From: Rhodococcoides kyotonense
GTDB taxonomy: Bacteria; Actinomycetota; Actinomycetes; Mycobacteriales; Mycobacteriaceae
Direction of reading: 5' to 3'
DNA length: 64,000 bases
NCBI RefSeq assembly: GCF_001645385.1
Contig: NZ_LVHI01000038.1
Span: 60,162 to 124,161 of the forward strand
Each line of letters opens with the position of its first letter. The stretch's first letter is position 1. The position numbers and the translations under genes were made by a program. This document shows positions 33,427-41,627 of this stretch, piece by piece. Under the pieces are notes generated by a model. The model did no database searches. It was not told where the DNA came from and saw only the letters and a list, made by a program, of their open reading frames with translations.

Positions 33427-35331
33427 CTAGTTACCCAGCACGACACCCTCACGACGCGGATCCGCACCACCGGTCCACCCGGTATCGGTGCGCTGCAGCG
33501 CGCTCAGGCCGCTGGACTGGTCGGCGACGGACACGTCGTGGCCCATCGCGTCGAGTTGCTTCACGACGGGATCCTCCGGCCCCCGCACGTTCGGATGCTC
33601 ACCGCCGTAGTTCGTGGCGGGCGAGTTGGCGGCACCGAAGTCGACCATCGACACGGCCTGTTGAGGGTTCATCCCCCAATCGAGCATGCCCACAAGCGTT
33701 TTGACGACGAACTGAATGATGACCGATCCGCCGGGAGAGCCCGTCACGATCGCCAGATCGCCCCGTGAGCCGTCGGTGTTCCGGTCGAACACCAGCGTCG
33801 GCGCCATCGAACTGCGGGGACGCTTTCCCGGTTCGACGCGGTTGGCCAGCGGTGTCCCATCCGGTGATGCCGGCTCGGCCGAGAAATCCGTGAGCTGGTT
33901 GTTCAGCAGGAAGCCGTCGACCATGTGGAACGAACCGAACGCCGACTCGACCGTCGTCGTCATCGACGCGGCGTTACCGTAGCGGTCGACGACGGAGATG
34001 TGGCTGGTTCCGTGTTCGGGATCGGTCGACGACGCGAATTCCACGGGCCCGAAGTCGCCGTGCTGTGCCGTTCCCATGCTGCGCTGCGGATCGATGATCC
34101 CTGCCCGCTCGCTCAGGTACTCCGGGTCCAGCAGCGCATCCGGTGATCCCCCGGGAAGTGGCACGAAGTCTGGATCGGCGACGTAGAAATCCCTGTCCGC
34201 GTACGCAAGTCGCTCGGCTTCGGAGATCAGGTGCACACCCTCCGCCGTGGGCTTCCCGCCGTTCGCATCCATGTCGGTCGGTGCGTACTCGGCCAGATCG
34301 AAGTTGGACAGAATCCCCATCGCCGACGCGACCGCGATCCCACCGGACGACGGCCCGGGCATTCCGCAGATGTCGTGGTCCCGGTACTGCGTGCAGACGG
34401 CGGTACGGGTCTTGGCCTCGTATCCCGCGAGGTCCTCCAGCGTGATCTGCCCTGGTGTGCGGCCTGCCGAGGTGTCGGCGGTGGCGTCGACGATCGCGTC
34501 CGCGATGTCGCCGGTGTAGAACGCGTCGGCGCCACCGTCCGCGATGGAGGACAACGTCTTCGACATCGCCGGGTTGTTCAGCAGGGTGCCCTCGGACTTC
34601 GGTGCGCCGTCCGGCAGCAGGAAGTAGTCCTTCGATTCCGGGTCGAGCGCCAGCTTCGCGGCGGAGTCGGCAATCGACTGCGCCATACGTGGGCTGATCG
34701 CGAACCCGTTGTCTGCCAACTGCACAGCCGGCTGGAACAAATCGGACCAGTCCTGCGTCCCGTGATCGGTGTGTGCCTGCTCGAGCATCCGGAGCACCCC
34801 GGGCACGCCGATCGATCGGCCACTCGATCGTGCATCGGGTTGCGGCGGGGTGCGGTCGACGTCGTCGATGTAGCGCAGGTAGTCGCCGGTGGCGCTCGCG
34901 GGCGCCACCTCCCGACCGTCGTACGCCTGTACCTCGCGAGATTTCGCGTCGTAGTACATCAGGAACGCGCCGCCCCCGATGCCCGACGACTGCGGCTCGA
35001 CGAGCCCGAGCACGGTCTGCGCGACGATGAGCGCGTCGGCAGCGGTACCGCCGTCGCGCAGGACCTCGCACGCGGCCTCGGTCGAGATCGGATTGGCCGT
35101 CGACACCGCGTAGTCGCGGGTGTCGACCGGTGTCATCCCCGATCGGTACCCGGTCGCGATCTCCGGGTTCGTCGAGATGTCACCGCCGGAACTGCCGCCC
35201 GCCGACGTGCTCTGGGCTGCGGTGATGTCACCAGCCGCGCACGACGCGGATTCGGTCTCCTCGTTACTGCAGGCAGTGACCGGTAACAGGACGAGTGCGC
35301 AGAGCGCCACGGTGATTCGTCTCGAACGCAT
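33427..35331 (-). CDS. ggt: Gamma-glutamyltransferase, lipoprotein form
   Basis: This 634-residue precursor has a lipoprotein signal ending LLPVTAC, so it is probably anchored outside the membrane. The family body carries GGGAFLMYYDAKS, DVPEGTHAVIVG-like substrate loops, and the autocleavage Thr442 in HGTSHISVVDRYG, which becomes the N-terminal nucleophile of the small subunit; GSPGGSVIIQFV is near the end. The enzyme splits gamma-glutamyl bonds of glutathione-like compounds or mycothiol-type conjugates. Length is slightly above the usual 580. It stands alone, convergent with kdpE. Confidence 0.93.
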   Translation of the reverse strand: MRSRRITVALCALVLLPVTACSNEETESASCAAGDITAAQSTSAGGSSGGDISTNPEIATGYRSGMTPVDTRDYAVSTANPISTEAACEVLRDGGTAADALIVAQTVLGLVEPQSSGIGGGAFLMYYDAKSREVQAYDGREVAPASATGDYLRYIDDVDRTPPQPDARSSGRSIGVPGVLRMLEQAHTDHGTQDWSDLFQPAVQLADNGFAISPRMAQSIADSAAKLALDPESKDYFLLPDGAPKSEGTLLNNPAMSKTLSSIADGGADAFYTGDIADAIVDATADTSAGRTPGQITLEDLAGYEAKTRTAVCTQYRDHDICGMPGPSSGGIAVASAMGILSNFDLAEYAPTDMDANGGKPTAEGVHLISEAERLAYADRDFYVADPDFVPLPGGSPDALLDPEYLSERAGIIDPQRSMGTAQHGDFGPVEFASSTDPEHGTSHISVVDRYGNAASMTTTVESAFGSFHMVDGFLLNNQLTDFSAEPASPDGTPLANRVEPGKRPRSSMAPTLVFDRNTDGSRGDLAIVTGSPGGSVIIQFVVKTLVGMLDWGMNPQQAVSMVDFGAANSPATNYGGEHPNVRGPEDPVVKQLDAMGHDVSVADQSSGLSALQRTDTGWTGGADPRREGVVLGN

Positions 35332-35494
35332 CGACCGACGCTAACACCGGTGCGCCGTCCTCGTAGTTGTTCCACTCCGGGTCGGCGTCGAGTACGGCGA
35401 TTCCACGGTTGCTGAACGGTTGCTGGAGGAGCTTTCGGCCCCGTGTGGAACGCGTTGCATTCGGTCGACCAGCAGGGCGGTAAAATCGTCACCC

Positions 35495-36037
35495 ATGAGC
35501 GATGTGTCAGAGGACGTGCCGGGGCAGGTACGTGCCATGGTGGGACAGAGCTACCGGATCGACGACGTCTACGAGGTCGGCAAAGCGAAGGTCGCCGAGT
35601 TCGCACGTGCCGTACAGAATTTTCATCCGGCCCACTTCGACGTGAACGCAGCCGCGGAACTCGGTCACCACGATCTCGTCGCTCCGCCCACCTTCATGGC
35701 GCTCGTCGGATTCGTCGCACAGCGTCGGCTGTTCGAAGAGACCCTCAGCTGCTACGCCATGCCGCAGATCCTGCAGGTCGATCAGAAGTTCGCCTTCCAC
35801 CGGCCGCTGCGCGCAGGTGATCGCCTGAGCTGCGAGGTGTCCATCGTCTCGGCGCGCAAGGTTGCCGGCACCGATCTGATCGTCGTCGAGAACGACATCT
35901 TCGACCAACGTGACCAGCCGGTCATGACGGCGACGACGACCATCGCAGCCAGCACCGACATCCAGGCACCCGACGAGTTCATGGACGTCGTGGAGAAGAT
36001 CATGATGGCCGGTACGGTCGCGGTTCCGGCCATCTGA
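35495..36037 (+). CDS. HadA-like (3R)-hydroxyacyl dehydratase subunit (MaoC family)
   Basis: The 180-residue hot-dog-fold protein resembles mycobacterial HadA: VGQSYRIDDVYEVGKAKVAEF at the start (cut here to fit), FHPAHFDVNAAAELGH, APPTFMALVGF, and the substrate-lining QVDQKFAFHRPLRAGD. In mycobacteria HadA pairs with HadB, which carries the catalytic residues, to dehydrate long-chain beta-hydroxyacyl-ACP in mycolic acid synthesis. This copy stands alone with no hadB partner next to it, so it may be a paralogue with another partner. ATG at 35495 is preferred; the frame runs further upstream. Confidence 0.8.
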   Translation: MSDVSEDVPGQVRAMVGQSYRIDDVYEVGKAKVAEFARAVQNFHPAHFDVNAAAELGHHDLVAPPTFMALVGFVAQRRLFEETLSCYAMPQILQVDQKFAFHRPLRAGDRLSCEVSIVSARKVAGTDLIVVENDIFDQRDQPVMTATTTIAASTDIQAPDEFMDVVEKIMMAGTVAVPAI

Positions 36038-36054
36038 CGGTATTTTCCCGTGGC

Positions 36055-36693
36055 GTGAAGCGTGCGCCGCTGGAGTCCGGTCCCGACGAGATGCGCCGAC
36101 GATGGGCGCTCTGTTCCGCGTTGACGGCAGCACAGGGTCGGCCGGACCACTGCTGTGCGCGTGATCGCACCTGGCACTACGACGACGGCGGCGGCAACTG
36201 GGCCGACGTCCGGATACTCGACGAGGGACGGGCGGTCCTCGTCGGCCACGACCACGAGTACAGCGACACCTACTACGCCGGAGCAGCACCGTACTTCGGT
36301 GAGCCCGAAACCGATCTTCTCGCGGACACTCCCGCGTGGTGGCGGGACGCGATCGAGGACTACCTCGCCGACATCGAGCGGAACGGCATGTGGATCGGGT
36401 TCGTGTACGGCTTCGACGGCGGGGTATGGACGCGCGCCGACTACACCCTCTCCGACGGCTTCGAATCCCTTGCTCTTCCGACGGTCACGCACGACGCGAC
36501 GGCGCGTCATCTGACCGAATTCCTCCAGCACATCGCGCGTGACCAGGGCATGTCCGCCGACGTCGATCCCCAGGCCGTAGCAGCGGCGATCGCGGCAGGC
36601 GCCGACGTGTCCGCGGACCAGCTGCGCACGCTGTTCGGCGCGCGGCAGCTCGACGTCGCGGCCGGAGTCGAGGCGGCGCGAGCGTTTCGATGA
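36055..36693 (+). CDS. Conserved hypothetical protein
   Basis: The 212-residue product is soluble, rich in W, D and Y (WHYDDGGGNWADVRILDEG, HDHEYSDTYY, PAWWRDAIEDYL), and ends in an Ala-rich helical tail. No enzyme motif or cofactor site is recognised. It begins with GTG 17 bases after the dehydratase gene, so it may be cotranscribed. It lies directly before the strong palindrome of the HTH-Clp_N gene. Similar proteins are found across actinobacteria as uncharacterised genes, to my recollection. Confidence 0.65.
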   Translation: MKRAPLESGPDEMRRRWALCSALTAAQGRPDHCCARDRTWHYDDGGGNWADVRILDEGRAVLVGHDHEYSDTYYAGAAPYFGEPETDLLADTPAWWRDAIEDYLADIERNGMWIGFVYGFDGGVWTRADYTLSDGFESLALPTVTHDATARHLTEFLQHIARDQGMSADVDPQAVAAAIAAGADVSADQLRTLFGARQLDVAAGVEAARAFR

Positions 36694-36694
36694 C

Positions 36695-36743
36695 ATCGTC
36701 AACCGAGGGTTGACGATCGGGAATCGTCAACTTATGGTTGACG
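36695..36743. promoter_or_regulatory. Two tandem 19-base operators over a leaderless promoter
   Basis: Operator 1 is a perfect palindrome, ATCGTCAACC-GAG-GGTTGACGAT (36695-36717, core 36697-36715). Operator 2, CGTCAAC-TTATG-GTTGACG (36725-36743), has the same 19-base core length. Centres are 28 bases apart. TTGACG (36710) with a 17-base gap to TATGGT (36733) fits -35 and -10 elements, and the ATG begins 7 bases after the -10. The transcript would then be leaderless. A bound regulator would cover both elements. Confidence 0.75.
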
Positions 36744-36744
36744 C

Positions 36745-37461
36745 ATGACCGAACCCACGAAACTCAACGTCCCCGTCCGTCTCGACGACCTCATCGAGGG
36801 CATCAAGAAGGTGCACACCGATGCGCTCGACCAACTGTCCGACGCGGTTCTCGCGGCGGACGCACTCGGCGACCTCGCCGATCACCTGATCGGGCACTTC
36901 GTCGATCAGGCACGCCGCTCCGGTGCGTCGTGGACCGACATCGGCCGCAGCATGGGCGTCTCGAAGCAGGCTGCTCAGAAACGGTTCGTGCCCAAGGGTT
37001 CCGACTCCGACCTCGACGCGAACCAGGGGTTCAACCGTTTCACTCCGCGTGCTCGGGGCGTCGTGGTGGGGTCGCAGAACGAAGCGCACTCCGCCAAGAA
37101 CGCAGAGATCTCCCCGGCGCACATCGTCCTCGGCCTCCTGAGTGAGAAGGAGGGCATTGCAGCGCGAATCCTGTTGACGGACAACCGGACCGAGCAGTAC
37201 GTGCGTGACGCGGCCGCGGCGGTGTTACCGAAGGCCGTCGCGGAATCCCCCGCTCTGATCCCGTTCGACGCCGACGCGAAGAAGGTCCTCGAGTTGACGT
37301 TCCGCGAAGCGCTTCGTATGGGGCACAACTACGTCGGTACCGAGCACATTCTTCTGGCTCTACTCGAACACGAGGACGGAACAGGGTTGCTGACCGATCT
37401 CGGTCTCGACAAGTCCTCCGTCGAGCAGCAGGTTGCCGAATTTCTGTCGCAGTTCGACTGA
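36745..37461 (+). CDS. HTH protein fused to a Clp N-terminal (Clp_N) domain
   Basis: This 238-residue fusion has an N-terminal helical segment with a helix-turn-helix (about residues 60-82; SWTDIGRSMGVSKQAAQKRF) and a C-terminal ClpC-type N domain of two repeats (about 97-150 and 168-235; HNYVGTEHILLALLEHEDGT). In ClpC that domain receives adaptors and substrates, and in Gram-positives binds phospho-arginine. There is no ATPase. The gene has no Shine-Dalgarno; its start fits leaderless transcription. The palindromes before it suggest autoregulation, perhaps sensing protein damage. That role is inference. Confidence 0.85.
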   Translation: MTEPTKLNVPVRLDDLIEGIKKVHTDALDQLSDAVLAADALGDLADHLIGHFVDQARRSGASWTDIGRSMGVSKQAAQKRFVPKGSDSDLDANQGFNRFTPRARGVVVGSQNEAHSAKNAEISPAHIVLGLLSEKEGIAARILLTDNRTEQYVRDAAAAVLPKAVAESPALIPFDADAKKVLELTFREALRMGHNYVGTEHILLALLEHEDGTGLLTDLGLDKSSVEQQVAEFLSQFD

Positions 37462-38070
37462 TCATCGACGCGGCGGCGAGATGCCCGCCGTCACGTTGTC
37501 GACGAGTGCATCGACGAAGTCGAAATCCAACGGCAGTGTCGGAAGCAACAACCTCAAATAGCAAGCGCCCCACAGTTCGTCGATGACGACGTCGAGGTCG
37601 ATGCCGTTCGCGATCTGTCCCACGCGTCGGGCGGCTTGGAGGCGTCCCACCATCCGCGTTCGACGCGGACCGGCGTACGAGCGGATGAACTCGTCGGCGA
37701 GAGCGGGATCGCTCTGTGCCGCGCCGATCAACTCCGCGACGATATGTCCTGACCGTTCCGCGGTCAGCAGCGAAACGAACGAGCGCAGTTGGGTTTTCAG
37801 GTCGGCGGAGATGTCACCGGTGTCCTCGAACGACACGACGTCGTCGACGACGCTCGAATAGGCCTCGTATGCCAGCGCGCCCGGCGACGGCCACCATTTG
37901 TAGAGCGTCATCTTGCTGGTGCCGGCCTGCGCGGCCACCTTGTCGAAAGTAATTGCTGCAAAACCGCTTTCGAACAGACGATCGGCGGCGGCCTTCAGAA
38001 CGGCGGCACGTACCTCTCCGGCGGGCCGTCGTCCGCGGCCTGGCCGGAGGGACGTCGGCCGGTCCTTCAC
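37462..38070 (-). CDS. TetR-family transcriptional regulator
   Basis: This 202-residue regulator has a TetR HTH (AAITFDKVAAQAGTSKMTLYK) and a C-terminal effector domain of the TetR_C_33/AefR kind. GAAGGGG lies 8 bases before the GTG at 38070. It follows the drug-efflux gene by 20 bases in the same direction, so it is probably transcribed with it. A separate MarR regulator sits on the far side of that gene, so the pump may be under two controls. Confidence 0.87.
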   Translation of the reverse strand: MKDRPTSLRPGRGRRPAGEVRAAVLKAAADRLFESGFAAITFDKVAAQAGTSKMTLYKWWPSPGALAYEAYSSVVDDVVSFEDTGDISADLKTQLRSFVSLLTAERSGHIVAELIGAAQSDPALADEFIRSYAGPRRTRMVGRLQAARRVGQIANGIDLDVVIDELWGACYLRLLLPTLPLDFDFVDALVDNVTAGISPPRR

Positions 38071-38090
38071 ACCTACCCCTTCGGATGGTC

Positions 38091-39332
38091 CTACGTGGTC
38101 GAAGGGTACACGACGGCCTGATCGGAGTCGCGGATTCGTGATGCGAACAGGCACGCACCTGCGGCGATGATCGCACCGGCGAGCATGGCGATCACCATCG
38201 GAATGGCAGTGTGCTCACCGCCGAGACCCACCAACGGCGACACCACGGCGGCCAAACCGAACTGTAGCGCACCGAGAACTGCTGATCCGGTGCCTGCCAG
38301 GTGTGGAACCTGTGCGACCGCAAGGCTTGTCGCGTTCGCGAACACGAAGCCCAGGCTCACGAGCGTCGAGAAGAGCAGTACGAGCGTCGGCCACAGGCTG
38401 ATTCCGATCAGAACGAGGATCATCAGCGCAGCCGTCGTCACGACGATGGCGCAGATGCCTCCGGTCATCATGCGATGCAACGACATCCGATCCGCCAGTT
38501 TTGCTGTGATCGCACTGCCGATCATGAGGCCGAGAGCGTTGACGGCGAACGCCGCCGAATATTGTCCTGCGCTGAGCCCCAGCATGTTCTGCAGTACGAA
38601 CGGCGATGCCGAGATGTAGGCGAACATGACGCTGAACGCGAACGTGAACGTCAGCGTGTACCCGACGTAACGGGGATTGCGGAGTACGGATCCGATGCCG
38701 GTGATCATGTCGGTGAGACCGCCACCGCGTCGGGCATGCGGGTGGAGCGACTCGGGGACGAACGCAATCGCGGAGACCAGCATCAACGCCGTCAGGCCGG
38801 TGATGATCCAGAAGACGCCGCGCCATCCGATCGAATCGACGACGGCGCCGCCGATGAGCGGTGCGATGACGGGCGCGACGCCGCCGATGATCATCATGAG
38901 CCCGAACAGCTTCGCGGAGCGACTGCCTTCGGTGCGATCGGCGATGATGGCCCGTGACAACACGACGCCTGCAGCGCCGGCGAAACCTTGTACGAACCGC
39001 GCGCCGATCAGAAAATCGATCGACGGCGCGAGGGCGCAAGCCGTGCCCGCGACCAGGCAGACTGCCGATCCGACGATGAGCGGCACCCGTCGACCCAGTT
39101 TGTCCGACAGGGGGCCGATGACGAGTTGACCGAGCGCGAGACCGATCAGGAACGTCGTCAGCGTCAGCTGAATGCTGCTCGCCGACGTCGACAGTTCCTC
39201 GGCCATCGCGGGAAATCCGGGCAGGTACATGTCGGTGGCCAACGGCGGAATGGCCGTCAGCAGCGCGAGAACGCAGACGAGAAGTCCGCTCGGAGGCGTG
39301 AGGGTTTTCGGTGCGGTCTGAGTCGTACTCAT
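38091..39332 (-). CDS. MFS drug efflux transporter (Bcr/CflA type)
   Basis: This 413-residue transporter has 12 transmembrane segments, the Bcr/CflA opening TAIPPLATDMYLPGFP, motif A GPLSDKLGRRVPLIVG and the fourth-helix RFVQGFAGAAGVVLSRAII. Relatives export bicyclomycin, chloramphenicol or similar compounds with proton antiport. It is divergent from a marR gene with a palindrome of AT-rich sequence between. The start ATG at 39332 has no strong Shine-Dalgarno. Confidence 0.92.
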   Translation of the reverse strand: MSTTQTAPKTLTPPSGLLVCVLALLTAIPPLATDMYLPGFPAMAEELSTSASSIQLTLTTFLIGLALGQLVIGPLSDKLGRRVPLIVGSAVCLVAGTACALAPSIDFLIGARFVQGFAGAAGVVLSRAIIADRTEGSRSAKLFGLMMIIGGVAPVIAPLIGGAVVDSIGWRGVFWIITGLTALMLVSAIAFVPESLHPHARRGGGLTDMITGIGSVLRNPRYVGYTLTFTFAFSVMFAYISASPFVLQNMLGLSAGQYSAAFAVNALGLMIGSAITAKLADRMSLHRMMTGGICAIVVTTAALMILVLIGISLWPTLVLLFSTLVSLGFVFANATSLAVAQVPHLAGTGSAVLGALQFGLAAVVSPLVGLGGEHTAIPMVIAMLAGAIIAAGACLFASRIRDSDQAVVYPSTT

Positions 39333-39378
39333 GGGCAGGCAGGGTCCGTTCGACGTAACTGGGATAGTCGAACAATAG

Positions 39379-39394
39379 CATATAAATTTATATG
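39379..39394. promoter_or_regulatory. AT-rich palindrome, probable MarR operator
   Basis: CATATAAATTTATATG is a perfect 16-base palindrome in an otherwise GC-rich region, between the divergent MFS and MarR genes. It overlaps the likely -10 region on each side. Form and place fit a MarR operator controlling both genes. Confidence 0.75.
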
Positions 39395-39406
39395 TATTAT
39401 GGTCGT

Positions 39407-39865
39407 GTGACTTCTCCGCGAACGCCAGGGCCCGACGCTCTCGCCTCGGTGCTGCACGATTTGAGCTGGACTGTTCAACGGCTCGATCCCGTCGAGGACC
39501 TGGGGATCGAACGTATACCCGCGCCGGAGTTGACAATCCTCAAGGAGGTCGACCGAAGCCCTGGTATAGGGATCACGGCGCTGGCCGAGCTGCTGGCGAT
39601 GCAGCAGTCGAATGTCAGTGCGGCAGTGAAGAGTCTGGTGCAGAGGGGCCTCCTCGCGCGCACGCCGTCGCCCGAAGATCGGCGGGTCGCGCAGCTGAAC
39701 GTCACCGAGCAGATGGTGCGTAACCGCACGAAGATCGAGGCGGCATGGTCGTCGCGCATTACCGAGGCGCTCGCGCACCTACCCGAAGATGCTGCTGCGC
39801 AGCTCGTTTCGGCAGCGCCTGCACTGGAACTGCTGATGAACGAGCTGCGCGAGCCCGGCCGCTAG
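39407..39865 (+). CDS. MarR-family transcriptional regulator
   Basis: The 152-residue regulator has a winged HTH (about residues 40-100; ITALAELLAMQQSNVSAAVK, then RTPSPEDRRVAQL, the wing typical of MarR proteins). It is divergent from the Bcr/CflA pump gene and probably represses both genes through the AT-rich palindrome. The start is uncertain: an ATG at 39392 lies inside the palindrome, and a GTG at 39407 lies 6 bases after a TATTAT element. I chose the GTG. Its stop overlaps the stop of the next, convergent gene by 4 bases. Confidence 0.87.
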   Translation: MTSPRTPGPDALASVLHDLSWTVQRLDPVEDLGIERIPAPELTILKEVDRSPGIGITALAELLAMQQSNVSAAVKSLVQRGLLARTPSPEDRRVAQLNVTEQMVRNRTKIEAAWSSRITEALAHLPEDAAAQLVSAAPALELLMNELREPGR

Positions 39866-40827
39866 CGGGATGTGGCAGCGAGTGCCGAACGGACGTCTTC
39901 TTCGATGAAGCTGGCGACGATACCGCCCGCTGCGCGGACTCCTGCTGCGGCAGAGCCGATCACGTTCTCCATCGGCGCCGCGACGTTGCCCGCTGCGAAC
40001 ACGCCGGGGACCGAGGTGTTCCCGGCCTGATCGGTGGCGACGTACGACGCGCCCATCGGCTTGTCGCCCATCGTCATCTCGGTGACCTCGAGGCCGAGAC
40101 TCACCAGAATGTCCGCGTTGGCCTCGAACTCGGGCTTGGTGACGACTGCCTGCACCGGAACGGTGGTGCCGTCGGCCAATGTGACTCCGGCGAGCGTGTC
40201 GTCGTCGAGTGCGAGGCGCGCGATCTCACCCTTCACTACGGTCACGCCGAGGGCCGCCAGTTTGGCCGATTCCTCTGCGGTGGGCTCGAATTGGTTCGTG
40301 AACAGCACGACGTCGTCGACCCACTGCCTCCACATCATTGCCTGATGCGCCGCGAACGCGCTGCCGATGATGCCGACGGTCTGCTCGCGAACTTCCCAGC
40401 CGTGACAGAACGGGCAATGCAGAACGCTACGTCCCCATTGCTCTGCGAGTCCCTCGATGTCGGGCAGCACGTCGGTGAGACCGGTGGTGACGAGGAGGCG
40501 TCGCGCAGTGACCGCGGTGCCGTCGGACAGGTCGACCGTGAAGTGCGGATCGGTGTGCTCGTCGGACTTCGATGCGGACAGCACCGAACCGGCCTTGATC
40601 ACGACGCCGTAGGACTGTGCCTCGTCGCGGCCTCTGGCCAGCAGGTCGAGGGGCCGTATGCCTTCGAGGCCGAGGTAGTTGTGGGCGTGGTCGGCCGGTG
40701 CGTTGCGCGGCTGATCTGCGTCCACGACGAGCACCCGCTTGCGCGCCCGCCCGAGCGTCACCGCTCCTGCAAGGCCTGCGGCGCCGCCGCCGATGATGAT
40801 CACGTCGTACTCGGGTTTCGATGTCAT
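39862..40827 (-). CDS. Thioredoxin-reductase-like FAD oxidoreductase with CPFC motif
   Basis: The 321-residue flavoprotein is related to thioredoxin reductase: FAD motif IIIGGGAAGLAGAV, an active-site CPFC at C138-C141, GIIGSAFAAHQ where the NADPH-binding Rossmann motif GxGxxA would be, and a late FAD motif VFAAGNVAAP. The altered GxGxxA and CPFC (not CATC) suggest a reductase for another disulfide, or an oxidase like those that close disulfides in natural-product pathways. GTGGGAAC precedes the ATG. It is divergent from the split transketolase. Confidence 0.85.
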   Translation of the reverse strand: MTSKPEYDVIIIGGGAAGLAGAVTLGRARKRVLVVDADQPRNAPADHAHNYLGLEGIRPLDLLARGRDEAQSYGVVIKAGSVLSASKSDEHTDPHFTVDLSDGTAVTARRLLVTTGLTDVLPDIEGLAEQWGRSVLHCPFCHGWEVREQTVGIIGSAFAAHQAMMWRQWVDDVVLFTNQFEPTAEESAKLAALGVTVVKGEIARLALDDDTLAGVTLADGTTVPVQAVVTKPEFEANADILVSLGLEVTEMTMGDKPMGASYVATDQAGNTSVPGVFAAGNVAAPMENVIGSAAAGVRAAGGIVASFIEEDVRSALAATSR

Positions 40828-40857
40828 GTTCCCACTGTGACCCACTGTTCCGTTTAT

Positions 40858-40873
40858 GGCAAGTAACTTTGCC
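40858..40873. promoter_or_regulatory. GGCAA inverted repeat upstream of the oxidoreductase gene
   Basis: GGCAA-GTAACT-TTGCC is an inverted repeat 31 bases upstream of the flavoprotein start codon, followed at 40879 by a third GGCAA. It could be an operator for the minus-strand gene. The regulator is unknown. Confidence 0.4.
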
Positions 40874-40911
40874 GGATTGGCAAAATGGACAACTCGAGAG
40901 GGTCGGGCCTT

Positions 40912-40933
40912 GACCTCGACAAAGGTTGAGGTC
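40912..40933. promoter_or_regulatory. MerR-type operator upstream of the transketolase genes
   Basis: GACCTCGAC-AAAG-GTTGAGGTC is an inverted repeat with one mismatch in 9-base arms, following TTGACC. This is the form of sites bound by MerR/SoxR-family activators, which act on promoters with a long -35 to -10 spacer. The repeat ends 13 bases before the transketolase start. No merR gene lies in the window near it. Confidence 0.5.
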
Positions 40934-40946
40934 GCAGGCTGGGGTC

Positions 40947-41624
40947 ATGACAGCGACCTACGACGAGTTACCGGCGCTCATGACCAGAATGACCGGCGAC
41001 GAAAAGCATGATGCCAGCGCCACATCCACGCTCGACGTCATCTGGGTTCTCTATTCGGACGTGCTCCGCGTCGACCCGAGCGATCTGGACGACCCGGACC
41101 GTGACCGATTCTTTCTGTCCAAGGGTCACGGGCCGATGGCGTACTACGCGGTGCTCGCCGCACACGGGTTCCTGACGCCGACGCAGCTGGACACGTTCGG
41201 CGACTTCGACTCGATTCTCGGATATCACCCGGATCGCACCCTCGTGCCCGGCGTTGAGATCTCGTCGGGCTCGCTCGGTCACGGGCTCGGCCTGGCCGCG
41301 GGAACCGCTCTCGCTCTGGCGCTGCGCGGGAGTGACGCGCGCGTGTTCGTCCTGCTCGGCGATGCGGAACTGGACGAGGGCAGCAACATCGAAGCCATCC
41401 AGTTCGCCGGCCGTCGCGGTCTGACGAATCTGACCGCCGTGGTGATCGACAACGACTCCGCGGGGCTCGGGTGGCCCGGCGGTATCGCACGCCGGTTCGC
41501 GGTCGAGGGATGGGTGGTCGACGACGTGGACGGCCGAGATCATCGACGACTGCACCGTGCGCTCACCGCCCGAGACGGGGACATGCCTCATGCCGTCGTC
41601 GCCCACGTGGAGAAGAAGGGGTAG
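40947..41624 (+). CDS. Transketolase, N-terminal (ThDP-binding) subunit
   Basis: The 225-residue product is the N-terminal third of a transketolase. It has SKGHGPMAYYAVLAAHG, GSLGHGLGLAAGTALA and the ThDP/Mg motif GDAELDEGSN. It is split from the second half, which follows 3 bases on. Split transketolases occur in archaea and several bacteria and move two-carbon ketol units between sugar phosphates. The short form, about 50 residues below usual subunits, may be for a special substrate. A MerR-like site precedes it. Confidence 0.88.
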   Translation: MTATYDELPALMTRMTGDEKHDASATSTLDVIWVLYSDVLRVDPSDLDDPDRDRFFLSKGHGPMAYYAVLAAHGFLTPTQLDTFGDFDSILGYHPDRTLVPGVEISSGSLGHGLGLAAGTALALALRGSDARVFVLLGDAELDEGSNIEAIQFAGRRGLTNLTAVVIDNDSAGLGWPGGIARRFAVEGWVVDDVDGRDHRRLHRALTARDGDMPHAVVAHVEKKG

Positions 41625-41627
41625 ACC

